Part shown: piece by piece, positions 33,080 through 44,249 of the stretch
How the letters are laid out: each line of letters begins with the position of its first letter
Position numbering within the stretch: position 1 is the stretch's first letter
Assembly (NCBI RefSeq): GCF_937616625.2
Contig: NC_065571.1
Span: 1,490,501-1,554,500 of the forward strand
Direction of reading: 5' to 3'
Length of the DNA stretch: 64,000 nt
Source: Mercurialis annua
Taxonomy: Eukaryota > Streptophyta > Magnoliopsida > Malpighiales > Euphorbiaceae
Notes under the pieces: model-generated
Database searches by the model: none
Seen by the model: only the letters and a program-made list of their open reading frames with translations
What the model was told of the DNA's origin: nothing
Translations under genes and position numbers: made by a program

Positions 33080-34504
33080 ATGGCTATGACCAAATTTGAA
33101 ATTGAGAAGTTTGATCGCACTAAGAGTTTTGTCATATGGCAAATCAAGATGCGTGATTGTTTGACACAAGTTGGATTGCGAAAAGCATTACTGGAGAAGG
33201 AGAAGCTGTTAGAGAAGATGACTGAAGACGAGATTGAAGATTTGGATGAGAGAGCTCTATCTACCACCCGACTATGTTTATCTGATGATATCTTGCGTGA
33301 AGTTCTACGCGAAAAATCCTCTTTGGATTTGTGGAAGAAACTTAAAGCGCAGTTCTTGAAGAAAAATCTCATCAGTAATCTTGTTGTCAAAAACCGTCTA
33401 CATATGCTCCATATGGCTGAAGGTACGTCTTTAAAAACACACCTTGGGGAATTCAATTCCATTATAATGGATTTGGAGAGTCTGGATATTAAATATGATG
33501 AAGAAGATCTGTCTTTTATGTTGCTTCGTTCATTACCTTCTGATTATAAGCAATTTCGTGAAAATTTAATATTTAATCATGATACGCTTTCTGTTGAGGG
33601 AGTTAAATCTGTCCTATTTTCGAAGGAGTTAATGGATAAGGAGCTAATGGGGAATGCTAGTCAGATGTCTGATACTGCCTTTACAATCAGTACTACCATG
33701 AAGACAAATTATGATAACAAGTGTCCGAAACACAAAAAACTCCACTTGTAATTATTGCAAGAAGAAGGGGCATCTAAAGATTGATTGTTGGAAAAATCCA
33801 AAAAGCAAAAACTACCGAAAGCCTAATGTTCAAGCCAATATTGTTGAAGATGAATCAGATGAGGACCATGAAGATGTGTTAGCAGTTTGGAGTGGAGATT
33901 CAGGTTTTAGGGGGAGCCGGTTCTACAACCGGTTTAACCCAGAGAACCGGCTTGGTCCAAAAGTGCAGCAGAAATCTGTAAGTTTAAAATTTTATGCAGA
34001 TTCGGATTGTTCATATCACATTTGTGCTAATTTCAATTGGTTTTCCGACTACAACATAGTTGATAGTGGAGTTGTAGTTATGGGCAATGGTCAAACTTGC
34101 AAATTTTGGGCATTGGTTTAGTCAAGATCAAGATGCATGATGGAAAAGTTAGAACATTCACCGACGTTCGACATGTTCCTGAAAAGCGTAAGAATCTCAT
34201 CTCTCTATCTACTTTAGAAATTTGTGGATATGCGTTTTATGGAAGGAATGGGGTTTTGGATATTGTGAAAGATGCTGTGGTGTTATTGAAAGCTCATAGA
34301 GTTGGTCGTTTGTATGAGATTGATGGATCAGTTACGACTTCGTCTCTTTCGCCATATTCTACTGATGACATTGCCAAGATCAAGGCCAACAAATTCGCAG
34401 TTGCGTGCCAATTGGTTGATAAGTTATTTGATTTATCTATTGTGTCATTTTGCATTGACAAGTTCAAGACGTTCTTGTGCTTGTTTGGAATTTCTCAATT
34501 GTAG
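33080..34504 (+). pseudogene. Copia gag with zinc knuckle and truncated protease (frameshifted)
   Basis: 33080-33751 is a 223-codon gag frame of the copia UBN2 type (FEIEKFDRTKSFVIWQIKMR, LSDDILREVL, LHMLHMAEGTSLKTHL, LLRSLPSDYKQF). A shift near 33720 moves to CNYCKKKGHLKIDCWKNPK, a CCHC knuckle with the usual CX2CX4HX4C spacing. The protease region is degenerate: FYADSDCSYHIC replaces the active-site DSGCSxHxC, losing the glycine. A second shift near 34100 leads into IKMHDGKVRTFTDVRHVPEK with RKNLISLSTLE, the pre-integrase region, and a short tail ending at 34504. Not functional as it stands. Confidence 0.88.
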
Positions 34505-34593
34505 TAACCTGTTATGGTGAAGTGGAGAAGGTGGAGTTTGGTTGTCATTCTAATTTATTGAAGATGCAGGAGAATTCTAGTCAAGGGGGAGAT

Positions 34594-35038
34594 TGTTAGG
34601 ATTATTCCTAGAATTCTAATTTGTTTAGGACTGTAATTTATCCTAATATGTGTTGGATATTAGTTATGTCATTATTGGTCTTTGTGTAGGAAAAGAAAGT
34701 CTAAATCCTATTATGATTATGACTTCTTATTCCTTTAGACCTAATTTGAAATCTATAAATACACAAGATTCATGGCTTGTAAAATTTAAGAGTGTGAGGC
34801 AGATTAGTACGACCAAAGTATTATTTGGATTTATTGTTGGGTTTGGCATTAGAAAAATCTCTACCGTTCTTTTGTATTCTTCATCTATTAGTGAATAAAA
34901 CTCGTTTCTTTGCCCGTGGAGTTGTCATTGACGAACCACGTAAATCTTGTGTTTGTTTTTAGTTCAATTATATATTTTACCATAAGTTTAATTTTCTAAT
35001 TAATTGTCTGCTATTCCGCTGCGACTAATCTCACAGCA
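34594..35038 (+). repeat. 3' LTR of the copia derivative
   Basis: Starts TGTTAGG after the polypurine tract and ends CTCACAGCA. Contains CTATAAATACACAAG at about 34751-34765, a likely TATA/promoter region, and AATAAAACTCGTTTC, a likely polyadenylation region shared with the 5' LTR. Confidence 0.9.
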
Positions 35039-35043
35039 GCTTC

Positions 35044-36765
35044 AAAGCTATTTGGATTACATATATGTTTTTATTGTTGCTTGTAGAGTTGCGATTACAC
35101 GCATTTTCTCTGCCAGGTTCTAACATCTGCTTCCAGATTTGTAAATCCATCGAAAACAGTAATTTTATGCTCAATTTGATTGGAATTTCAGCACATGGTG
35201 GATGAGGTAATCATGTCATTCGAGTTTAATACTTTGCTGTTCCTACATGCTTGTCTGCTATTAGCTCTAGATCCATAAGTACTTGAAATTTCATTTATGT
35301 TCACAACTATTTCTACTTCTCAGGTGGCAATTTCTTGATCCATATTTTAATCTTATAGTCAATTTGATGGTAAATTTAATTTCTTAATCAATTGGCCCTA
35401 TTTTCACATCTAATTTTGCGCGTTTTACAGTTTTACTCACATCTAATAATAATTATTATGTTAAAATGGGACAAATCATGATTTAAAAAAACAAATTTAT
35501 GACTAAAAAATAACTGTAAAATTAAAATACGTACTAATTGATCATCACATGCAAGTTGAAGACGTAAAATGTCATTAATTTTTTTATATTAACAAAATCA
35601 TCCTCTTATATTTTAAAGAGAAAATGAATTTTAATATTTAAAAGATAATAATATTGTCAACTTGCTATGTCCTTGTCAATCTTCGCTATGAAAATAGTGT
35701 TACCCATATATTAATTCTTGATCCGCTATTTGTCACAAGTAAACAGAATTTAACTACTACTTTTTTCCCGGTGTCGAGAGAAAAAAAGAAAAGAAAACGG
35801 TAAAATCGGTAATTAGAGAAAATTAAAAGGACTAAATAAAAAAAACAATGACTCCTAATTATAGCACACCACTCCTCTTCTCCTCTCCGCCATCCAATTT
35901 TCGTACGCTATTCATCAGATTCTTTACTACTTCTACTTCAATTTCAATACCATTTCACTATCTTAAATTCAATTTTACATTCTTGTTTTGACAAATTTCT
36001 TCATCTGGGTGTCTTGGAAAATCATAAATTTGAGGTGGGTCTTGTTTTTTTTCGTCTGTTTGTTGTTCTTCACGTGTTAATTTTATGTAGATTTTAATGC
36101 GAATGTTATCAAGATCAATCGACTGTTTATTTGTTTATTTAGCTGTTTAATCGATTGCTTATGCTCTTATTGTAGGTGATTTTTTTTTTTACCGGATATT
36201 GTAGGTGATTTCGTTGATGTTATTCTTGGTATGCATTTTATGTTGGTTTTCATTGATTTCCATTCGAATTTATTGTTCTATTAGTTTTGAATTATGTTGC
36301 ACGAAAACTTGTCAAGTCCTGAGGTTCCGAGTCAGGATTCGGAAACTCGGAAACTGGGAAACTCTATGTTTATAACCTATTTGCTGTATCAGCAATTCAG
36401 TTTTTGTGCTATATTAGATTTAGAATTTCCCTTGACGGACTTTTGATGACTGATTTTGGTGTTGCTGTCACATGTCTGTATATATTATTAACTTGAAAGC
36501 TAGGTAGCACGGACACGGAGAAACGGGACACTTGAACTCGGACACGGCGAAACTGTGTTATTTAAAGGTTTCCTATGTGAAAAATGAAAGTGTTGCGTCC
36601 GACACGTCAAATGTCTGAAACGTTTCCGGAACAGGATTATATTGATTGAATGAAGTGTCTATGCTGCCTAGCTTGAAAGTTTAAACTTAATCATAAATTA
36701 TTGGAGATTTGTCTTTAATTAATGGAATTGATGTTGCGTTTGTTTCTGTTATGTTAGGTATAACA
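35044..36765. other. Intergenic, then promoter and 5' UTR intron of the PP2C gene
   Basis: 35044-35860 is AT-rich without features. CTCCTCTTCTCCTCTCCGCC at 35873-35892 looks like a pyrimidine-rich leader. A 5' UTR intron is likely from about 36033 (TTTGAG|GTGGGT) to 36756 (ATGTTAG|GTATAAC), just before the ATG at 36766. A small MITE lies in that intron. 36295-36400 is one of three copies of another dispersed repeat (GTTGCACGAAAACTTGTC; others near 49670 and, reversed, near 40220-40310). Confidence 0.5.
36500..36671. mobile_element. 172-bp hAT-type MITE with 8-bp target duplication
   Basis: Inverted ends CTAGGTAGCACGGACAC and, from the right, CTAGGCAGCATAGACAC. The exact duplication CTTGAAAG is at 36492-36499 and 36672-36679. 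Related copies at 21800-21950 (same orientation) and 24236-24396 (reverse) are in or beside the AlaX gene. Confidence 0.85.
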
Positions 36766-38535
36766 ATGCGGGGAGCGAGTTCAAATAATCGCGAAGGAGA
36801 ATTTAAAGTGAGTTTTGGTTATCATTGTAATGGTCAGGGTGATGGTTCTTACATACTTTCAGATGGGTATCAAACCTTGCAAAGCCCTAAAATCCCAAGG
36901 AATAGTAGCTTCTCTTGCTTGTCTGGTGCTGCCTTAAGTGCTAATGCCACATTGGCTAATACCAATATCTGCAACGGCGTGATAGGAACAGAAATACTAC
37001 CCAGCTGGGACTCCCCTAACTCATTCCGAAAAGTTCCCTCCTCGCCATCTCTTAACAAGTTGGACATATTGCCGTCTTCTCTTCAAAGAAGCATGTCTTA
37101 CTTAAGTTGCAGTCCGTCTACCCCAAGCCCACCGGAATATGATTCTTATCTCAAACCGATGAGTGCTCCTTCGAGAAACGAAGGCTTTCTTAACACTATG
37201 GAAGTTCAAGTTGCTGGTGGAGCTGCCGGTGAAGACAGGGTTCAAGCTGTTTGTTCTGAAGAAAATGGGTGGCTTTTTTGTTCAATCTACGATGGGTTTA
37301 ATGGAAGAGATGCAGCTGATTTTTTGGCCGGGACATTGTATGAAAACATCATATATCATACCAGCTCTTTAGACTGGGAATCAAAGCAGGATGATATTGT
37401 AGCTTCCGGTGGTCTATGTTTGGATGGACCCGCTCAGTATGCTCTTGTGGCTGGCAACAATAGTTATAATCATAAGGATTCAAATCAGTATATGTCTGCC
37501 AAGAATGTCGTGTGCTCCAAAGTGAAAATTTCATCTGATTCATTTAGACTTGAAGTTTTGGATGGCCTCCAAAAAGCTCTTAGTGAGACTGAAAACGATT
37601 TCTTAAGCATGGTCGAGCAGGAAATGGAGGATCGCCCTGATCTAGTTTCCGTGGGGTCTTGCGTCTTGGTTGTTCTTCTTCACGGAACAGATTTGTATAC
37701 TCTGAATTTAGGTGATAGTAGGGCTGTATTGGCAACACACAAAGCAGAAAACGGAGTTAATGGGTATGAGCAACTAAAGGCTGTCCAGCTTACTGATTGT
37801 CACACTGTTGACAATGAATTTGAAAGAACTACTCTCATTAATGAGCACCCTGATGACCCTGCAACAATTCATAGTGGAAGAGTCAAAGGGAAGTTGAAGG
37901 TTACTCGAGCTTTTGGAGTCGGTTACTTGAAAAAGGTTAGTATTATTTTATTGTATCTCATTACTTAATCAAGTTGGTAATGTACTATCTATGATTATTA
38001 GAGTCTGCAAAGATAATACTTTAGCTTTTAATAATTTAATGTTTCTCGATGCAGAGAAAACTAAATGATGCTTTGATGGGTATTTTACAAGTTCGTAACC
38101 TCATAAGTCCTCCATATATTTCAACCGAGCCATCAATGAATATGCACAAAATATCAGAATCCGATCAATTTGTCATAGTTGCTAGTGATGGATTATTTGA
38201 TTTCTTTGACAATGACGAGGCAGTAAAGCTCGTCCATTCTTTCATGTCGAGCAACCCCACTGGCGATCCAGCAAAGTTTCTATTAGAGCAGCTTGTAGAA
38301 AGAGCTGCGGATTGTGCAGGTAAATATCTATGCAAGCATCACTCACTTGGCCCGTTTAAACAAGGTGGTAGTCATTTAAGTCTTAAACATTAATATTCTT
38401 GGTGCAGGTTTTAGTTTGGAAGAATTGATGAATATACCAGCTGGTAGGAGGAGGAAATATCATGATGATGTAACTGTAATTGTGGTTGTTCTTGGAACAA
38501 ACCAGCGCACTTCAAAGGCATCCACATACATGTAA
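36766..38535 (+). CDS. Protein phosphatase 2C, POLTERGEIST-like / PP2C40 type
   Basis: Mn/Mg-dependent serine/threonine phosphatase of 520 residues, resembling Arabidopsis probable PP2C 40 and the POLTERGEIST clade. Exons 36766-37935, 38055-38319, 38408-38535. An N-terminal low-complexity region carries the clade signature SFSCLSGAALSANATLANTN and LPSWDSPNSFRKVPSSPSL. Catalytic motifs: GEDRVQAV, the modified metal site YDGFNGRDAADFLA (DGxxG-type), LNLGDSRAVLA, KLKVTRAFGVGYLK, FVIVASDGLFDFFDNDEAV and KYHDDVTVIVVVLG. The start at 36766 follows a 5' UTR splice acceptor; an upstream in-frame ATG at 36709 would lie in the intron. The last codons read STYM followed by TAA; CATGTAAGT there also looks like a donor site, so an extra 3' exon is possible but unsupported. 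Confidence 0.9.
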
Positions 38536-40346
38536 GTTTTTTACGTGAAGTTTTTTGTTTCCACCCTAAGTGGTATGTCTGAATATTCATAGGTTTCAAA
38601 TTGTAAATATCGACGTCGGTTATTATTTTGTATGAAACTCAGCAATTTTGGTATGATATCCAAATTATCTCAAGTATTTTTTAAATTAGCGCATGGACCG
38701 GAATTTTAATTCCATTTTCATAAAAGCTATTTGGGGTGTTTCTTCCAAAATAATTATGCATTTTAGATGAAACTATTTTCTTTAGGTAATCATTTTTAAT
38801 GGATGGTCCAGCTCTGTTATTGTTTTCCTTCTTTTATGCCAATATGATCCCACAAATATCTCCTCATATCATCTTCTTGGTAGCTCAGCCCTTTAAGCTT
38901 ATGCAAGTGGAGCTAGAGCTACTATTAAAACAACATGGCAACATGCTAATGCTGTTTCTGTTGCAATATCTTTATTTGACTGGTTTCTGCAAGCTTTTAG
39001 GCCCACAAGGATCTTAAACTTATATATTGGCATATATATACTGCTACAGATATTAGGAATCTCAAATAATCAACATTGGTTTTTAAATTGTACTTTGTCT
39101 AATCGTAGAGAAATTATCAATGCAACCGATGTTCCACGTTATTTTAAACACATCTCTCATATTTACAAGCATGTGGGTTTTGTTTTAGACTCATTGATTT
39201 TTTAAATAGAGAAAATAAAATTTGTCAACGCAGGAGACGTGTATCGCAAATGACGTGGCACATATGTTGCATGAGATAATTACTCTTAATCATATATAGC
39301 TGTACAAGTTCTTAATGGGCACCATTGGTTTTTTTTCCCACTGGAAATGTACTTTCATAAGCTTTTTTTTTTCCTTAATGAAATGACGAAATAGCACCAA
39401 AATATATTCTATGATCTTTTAATAGGCTTCTTCACCAATCATGAGATATTCATTATTTCATTATGTACAGACAGTTTTCTCATTATTCACTGCTTTATTT
39501 TTTATGCTGTCTCTTCTTTTGCCTGGAAAGAAAAAACAGAACCATTTGAATTCTTTTTTGTTTCCTGAATATCACTTTCTTTCGACACGGTTTGGTTTGA
39601 GAAATTTGAGATGAAAATCAATTGTTTAGTAAGATAAAAATTATGAGAATTTGCAAATTTTGAGAATCTATGATTCTCTATAATTCTGCATTTAAAATCC
39701 TATTTCTTAGATATAAAAGTATAAATCCATCATTTTTAGTGAGCGTCGAGCTATGGATGTTAAAATATTTTATTATTTTAAAATTATCATTAAAAATTCA
39801 AGTAAAATCTTTAATCTATGAATTTTACATTCTATGATATAAAATTCATAAATTTTAAAATCTTCGATCTAAACGGTGCCTTGAAGATAACTATATAGAG
39901 CATTTCGGAACATTGTAAACAGTGGTCTCATGCTATGTTTGCCTAGAAATAGAAATTTGATTGCTAGGTTTTTCTTTTAATCTCAGCCCTGAAATGTCAA
40001 TTAGAATCAAATTGCCTATTGTACTTTAGATGCTATTGCCATTGGCCAATTGATTGGTTATAGAAAGAAAATTGAAGATTATGACATGCTTTTTGCCCCA
40101 CTTGAACAATAGGCAGCCATTGACACAAATAGAATTAGAAACTGCAGTAATACCCGAAATTCTTCTCTACCGCTAACTATAATGCACATAAATTTATCGA
40201 ATCTTACATTTAAACATTTTTTTTCATTTTCAAAAACGCTTCAGAAACTCCAAAACTTTATATTTATACCTAATTGTTTAACATTTTCCGTTTCAGCGTT
40301 TCCGAGTACACATATAATACCTCCATCATATAGACTATAAGATCAA
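38536..40346. other. Intergenic between convergent PP2C and HIPP genes
   Basis: Two 3' UTRs flank an AT-rich spacer. 38799-39017 has an open frame with no family resemblance. 40200-40310 is a reversed copy of the dispersed GGAAAC repeat also seen at 36295 and 49670. No gene supported. Confidence 0.45.
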
Positions 40347-41519
40347 TCACATTATGAAACAGCCATCAACATTTTCATCACTAAAGTAGTAAAGAGAATC
40401 AAGTGGAGTCACTTGATATCTACTTGGATTTGCATATGCTGCTGCTGCTGCTGCTGCTGGTGATGGCAGTACATAGTAGAAAGGTGCACCACTTTCCCTA
40501 GGGTTTGACATACTGTAACTTGATGCATACACTTGAGGAATATTGAACCCTTGTGAGAATGGAACAAAATGCTGCTGTGTAGGGCAAGGATTACTTGGTC
40601 CTACAGCTTGACCCATACCTACCCCTTGAGTCTGATATCCGGTACCTGCAGCTCCGCCAGACGATGCGCCTGAGCCGGAACCATTCCTCCCATTTTCACC
40701 ATTTACCCCTTTGTTTTTCTTCTTTTTACCTCCACTCTCACTTGAACTACTCTTGTTTTTCACTGCTGGAGACTCCTGGACGCCGTTTGTGGTATTTTCC
40801 GGCGACTTCTCGACATTTTTTGCGCCTTCAGTCTGATCATTAGACTTTTTCCTACCTTTCTTATGATCATGATTAAGATCTTGGCTAGTATTTGGGTCGG
40901 TTTGCTTATGCATGGATTTTACTGTGGCTGATTCTTTTTCATGCCAAATCTCTGCATGCTTGCCTGTTTTAATGAGTTTCTTGATTAAAGTCTCTACTTC
41001 AACGTTGCCGGTAACTGTAACTTTTTGCTGCTGTGAATCAACGGTGGCTGTATAAACACCTACAAACTCATACATATTAGAAAGAAAAAAAAACTATTTA
41101 TGTTAAATAACAAAACTAAAATTTCAAAAAAGCTAAAAAAGGAGGTAGATTAGATTGTCCATTTTCAAGTTAAAATGGTTTCTGTTATTTGCATGTCAAA
41201 TCTTTTTTTACCAAGAAACTAAAGAACAAGAAATATACAAATCAAGAAACTGACAGAAAATCTCTCAAAAGTTGACAAGAAAATCAAGAAATAAAAAACA
41301 AAGTACCATCGATGGATTGTAAAACTTTCTTGACCTTTCTTTTACAACCTTGGCAGTGGATAGATACTTTCAAGTCCCATGTCTGCAAAAACAAAATCAC
41401 AAAACTTTTAAAGTCAATCAAAAAGAGTAAAAATATTTAAATTTTTTTAAGCAGGGGTTAGGGCAGAGACAACAGACCTTGCATTTGAGAGGTTCCAATC
41501 CAAATGTTGGTGTAGCCAT
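40347..41519 (-). CDS. Heavy-metal-associated isoprenylated plant protein (HIPP)
   Basis: Metallochaperone-like protein: one HMA domain plus a farnesylated C terminus that tethers it to membranes or the nucleus. Exons 41519-41478, 41382-41307, 41059-40347 give 276 residues. The start is MATPTFGLEPLKCK. The HMA domain covers about residues 14-80 (WDLKVSIHCQGCKRKVKKVL, then GVYTATVDSQQQKVTVTGNV, ETLIKKLIKTGKHAEIW). The metal-binding CxxC is intact as CQGC. The middle is a lysine/asparagine/serine-rich linker (KKGRKKSNDQ, KKKKNKG), then a glycine/serine stretch, then YAN after an eight-alanine run encoded by GCA/GCT repeats. The protein ends CFIM, a CaaX box. Closest to the Arabidopsis HIPP34-36 type by the HMA sequence; exact member not assigned. 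Confidence 0.93.
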
Positions 41520-44249
41520 TACAAACTGCAATTGGAAGAGATGTGTTAAGAAGCTTTGGTTAGGGTTTAGACCTTACAACTTAGAAGCCAGAGGCAGTGA
41601 CAGTGTGTGAGTGAGTCATAGATTTTGTAGCTTTAAGCTTTAAAAAGGGTTTAAACTTTCAATAAAGGAGTAAATGGTGTCATCTTTGCCTTCAAATCTT
41701 GTTTAACTCTGCACACGTGGGTCTTCATTACAGTTAGTCCTGCCCACGGCCTGGTTTGAGCCCGGACCGGTCAAACCCGTGAAGAATCGGTTCTGGGTCG
41801 GTTTTGAGTCGGTTTTAGTTTTTTATTTAACTATAAATTGCCGGTTTGAATTGGAACCGGCGGTTCGTAAACCGTGACCACTTCTAAAAAAATTGACTGC
41901 TTGAGTATTTATGTTTTATTGTTTTATTGTTTTATTTAACAGTAACTAGATTTAATTTAGTTTTATGCATTTGCTTTGAATTTAGAGTATCCTTATTAAA
42001 TGAATATTATTATATTATCAATGAATCAAATGTCCAATAAAGTTTTTATTCGTACAAATTTAAACCAAGAAATCCATTTTAAGTGTCCATATTAGAGCAA
42101 TTTAATGATTTTGCTTTTGCTAATCTTTGGTAAGGAATAATGAATGCTAAAAAGTAAAAACAAGGCAAGTAGGCAAGTAACCGTAGTTAGATAGTAAATG
42201 CAATAGACTGTAAAAGACTTAAATGCTAACCATTCTTCTTCCTGTTTATACAATGTTATTCAAATCCCATCGACTTAAGATGGAAAAAATATGGTTAGCA
42301 TTTAAGAGATGTTATAGCAACAGGTTGAGTCTAATTTACACAACCCTTTTCTTTACCTTCGATTACAAGTTCAAAGGAAAAAATTGAAGAAACAATAAAA
42401 TATAGAAAAAGGTTTTATAATCTTAAATTCTCATATATAAATCTAATACTCCTTCCATCCACAAAATATAAATTTATTTCTATTTTTAGAAATTAGTTAA
42501 CTAGATAAATATCTAAAATATCCTTAATTGGATGGTTAAAAATCAACTAGTTGAGATTGATTGCGGCTTTAATAACAATAACGATTAATGATTTCCGATG
42601 CTTTCAATATTAAAAATAAGATTATACTCCCTCCTTCCTTCCCATAAAGGATGGAAATAAATTGTCCCTTTTATTGTAATATTATCATCATTTAAATGAC
42701 ATCTTATAATGTAGCTGGATTAATTCATGAATGATGTGGTGGATTGAATATGGTTAAAAAATTAACGTTCTTATAGTATTATCATATGCATTAAATGTAG
42801 TGGCTTTAATGTTTTACATCACTAATTCACAATGATTAATTTTAAAAATGTAAAGGGTATTTTAGAAACATTTTAATTAATAATTTAATTATAATTAGTT
42901 ATTTTTTAATTCTTGTGAAAGTGTTACTTTGTTTATTTGTATGGGATGAAGGGAGTATGTATTTTATGAGTATTTTGAAATATTAATTATATTTAAAAGA
43001 CGAATGCATTAATTGTTTAATAAAAATAGTATAATTTTTAACTAAATTGATTTAATCTTTTACATACCTATTTTTTGTGGACGGAGGAGGGAATGCTACT
43101 TTGTTTGCTCAACATTTTGCTTGCAGAGACTAGAAATAAAAAGGTTTAAAAGTTAAAACCATAAAAAATTCATAACTTTTGCTGAAGCTAGAAGTTGAAA
43201 GTTGAAAAATTGAAGAAAAAACTCATGGGTGGAAAATGGATTGCCATCATTATCATCATGAAGAGTAATTTTAAATGGCAACAACTCAGTTGGAAAGTAC
43301 AGAAACTTACTTAAGATTGGAGTGGTTTTGTGTTGGAACTATGTGAACATTAATGCTTGATAGACAAGGCACATCATTATTCACAATTGCTTTTATGTTT
43401 GCAAGTTGAGAATTTATGGCCTTCTCTTCTCTCATGCCCATTCAATTGATTGCTAGTACTTTCTTGATTTTGTTCATTTATTTTTAAAAACAGCAACCAA
43501 TCATAACTCCCCCAATACTTGCATCATTTTTTTTAAGACCAAAAGGTCATTCCGTTCCTTAAACTTGTAGGCCGGGTTTTTGATATGTTTCGACAATTTA
43601 GTTAAAAAAACTCTAAAAGATATGACCAGTCTACTCATATTTTCAAAGCGCATAAAAAGCCAATGTAAAAATGTTTTTATTTAATATCTTACGCAAATTG
43701 CAATATATTTTTATTTTTCATTTAATATTTTGTATCAATTCCAACATGTTTGTGTTTAATCTCCATGGTTGCTTTCTTTACACACTGAAAACACATGAAT
43801 AGAGGTATAATTAACCTTATTTATGGATCCGTCTCACAAGTTCAAGGACTGAAATGACTCTTTATTGTTTAATTTTAACCTAACTTTCTGTAAAAATAAT
43901 GAGGTAGATTGAAGCTGCTACTAACCTCTTTACCAGCCATGCATAAACTGTTGCAATTTCCCTAGACTTAGGTAACTCTGCTACCACCACCAGTTATCGG
44001 TCTGATAGCAGCATAGCAGGTGAGGAAGATGTCACGTTTTGAAACGACAGTTTTATGATCGGAACATCTTAACTAAGCATATCCAAATAATGTTGAAGAT
44101 TCAAAATTTCATGATAATTATTCCAAATTAAATAATACACATACATTTAGCAGTATGGAATTCAGATGAGAGTTCCTATGTAGTCGTGCTAGATATCTAA
44201 ACAGTTGCAGGTTTTACTCACGCCTGCAATGTGAAAGACCAAAAACTGC
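41520..44249. other. Intergenic region with nested MITEs
   Basis: 41520-41650 is the HIPP promoter side. 41745-41890 is a short stretch of GAACCGGC and CGGTTTGA words, probably hAT MITE debris. 42449-43093 looks like an older MITE with ends CTCCTTCCATCCACAAAAT and, from the right, CTCCTCCGTCCACAAAAAAT, into which a Stowaway element is nested. 43900-44240 is the 3' flank of the coiled-coil gene. No gene seen. Confidence 0.5.
42627..42955. mobile_element. Stowaway-type MITE, 329 bp
   Basis: Ends CTCCCTCCTTCCTTCCCATA and, from the right, CTCCCTTCATCCCATACAA, with TA directly outside both ends (42625-42626 and 42956-42957). This is the plant Stowaway (Tc1/mariner-derived) terminal pattern. Confidence 0.8.

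Larger units (their letters stand above)
32618..35038 (+). mobile_element. Ty1-copia retrotransposon derivative, gag-only, 2.4 kb
   Basis: Two direct LTRs: 32618-33025 (408 bp) and 34594-35038 (445 bp), both starting TGTTAGGATTATTCC and ending in CA. The 5-bp target duplication GCTTC stands at 32613-32617 and 35039-35043. The primer-binding site TGGTATCAGAGC (initiator-Met tRNA) lies two bases after the 5' LTR; the polypurine tract CAAGGGGGAGAT lies before the 3' LTR. Between them only gag, a zinc knuckle and a protease/pre-integrase fragment remain. Integrase, reverse transcriptase and RNase H are deleted, so movement would need a helper element. The LTRs differ by a rearranged segment around 32700-32770. 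Confidence 0.93.

Noticed and set aside
36709..36765. In-frame upstream ATG of the PP2C gene as start
   Set aside because: The region ends in a good splice acceptor (ATGTTAG|GTATAAC) and the upstream residues do not resemble the family; the ATG at 36766 fits better.
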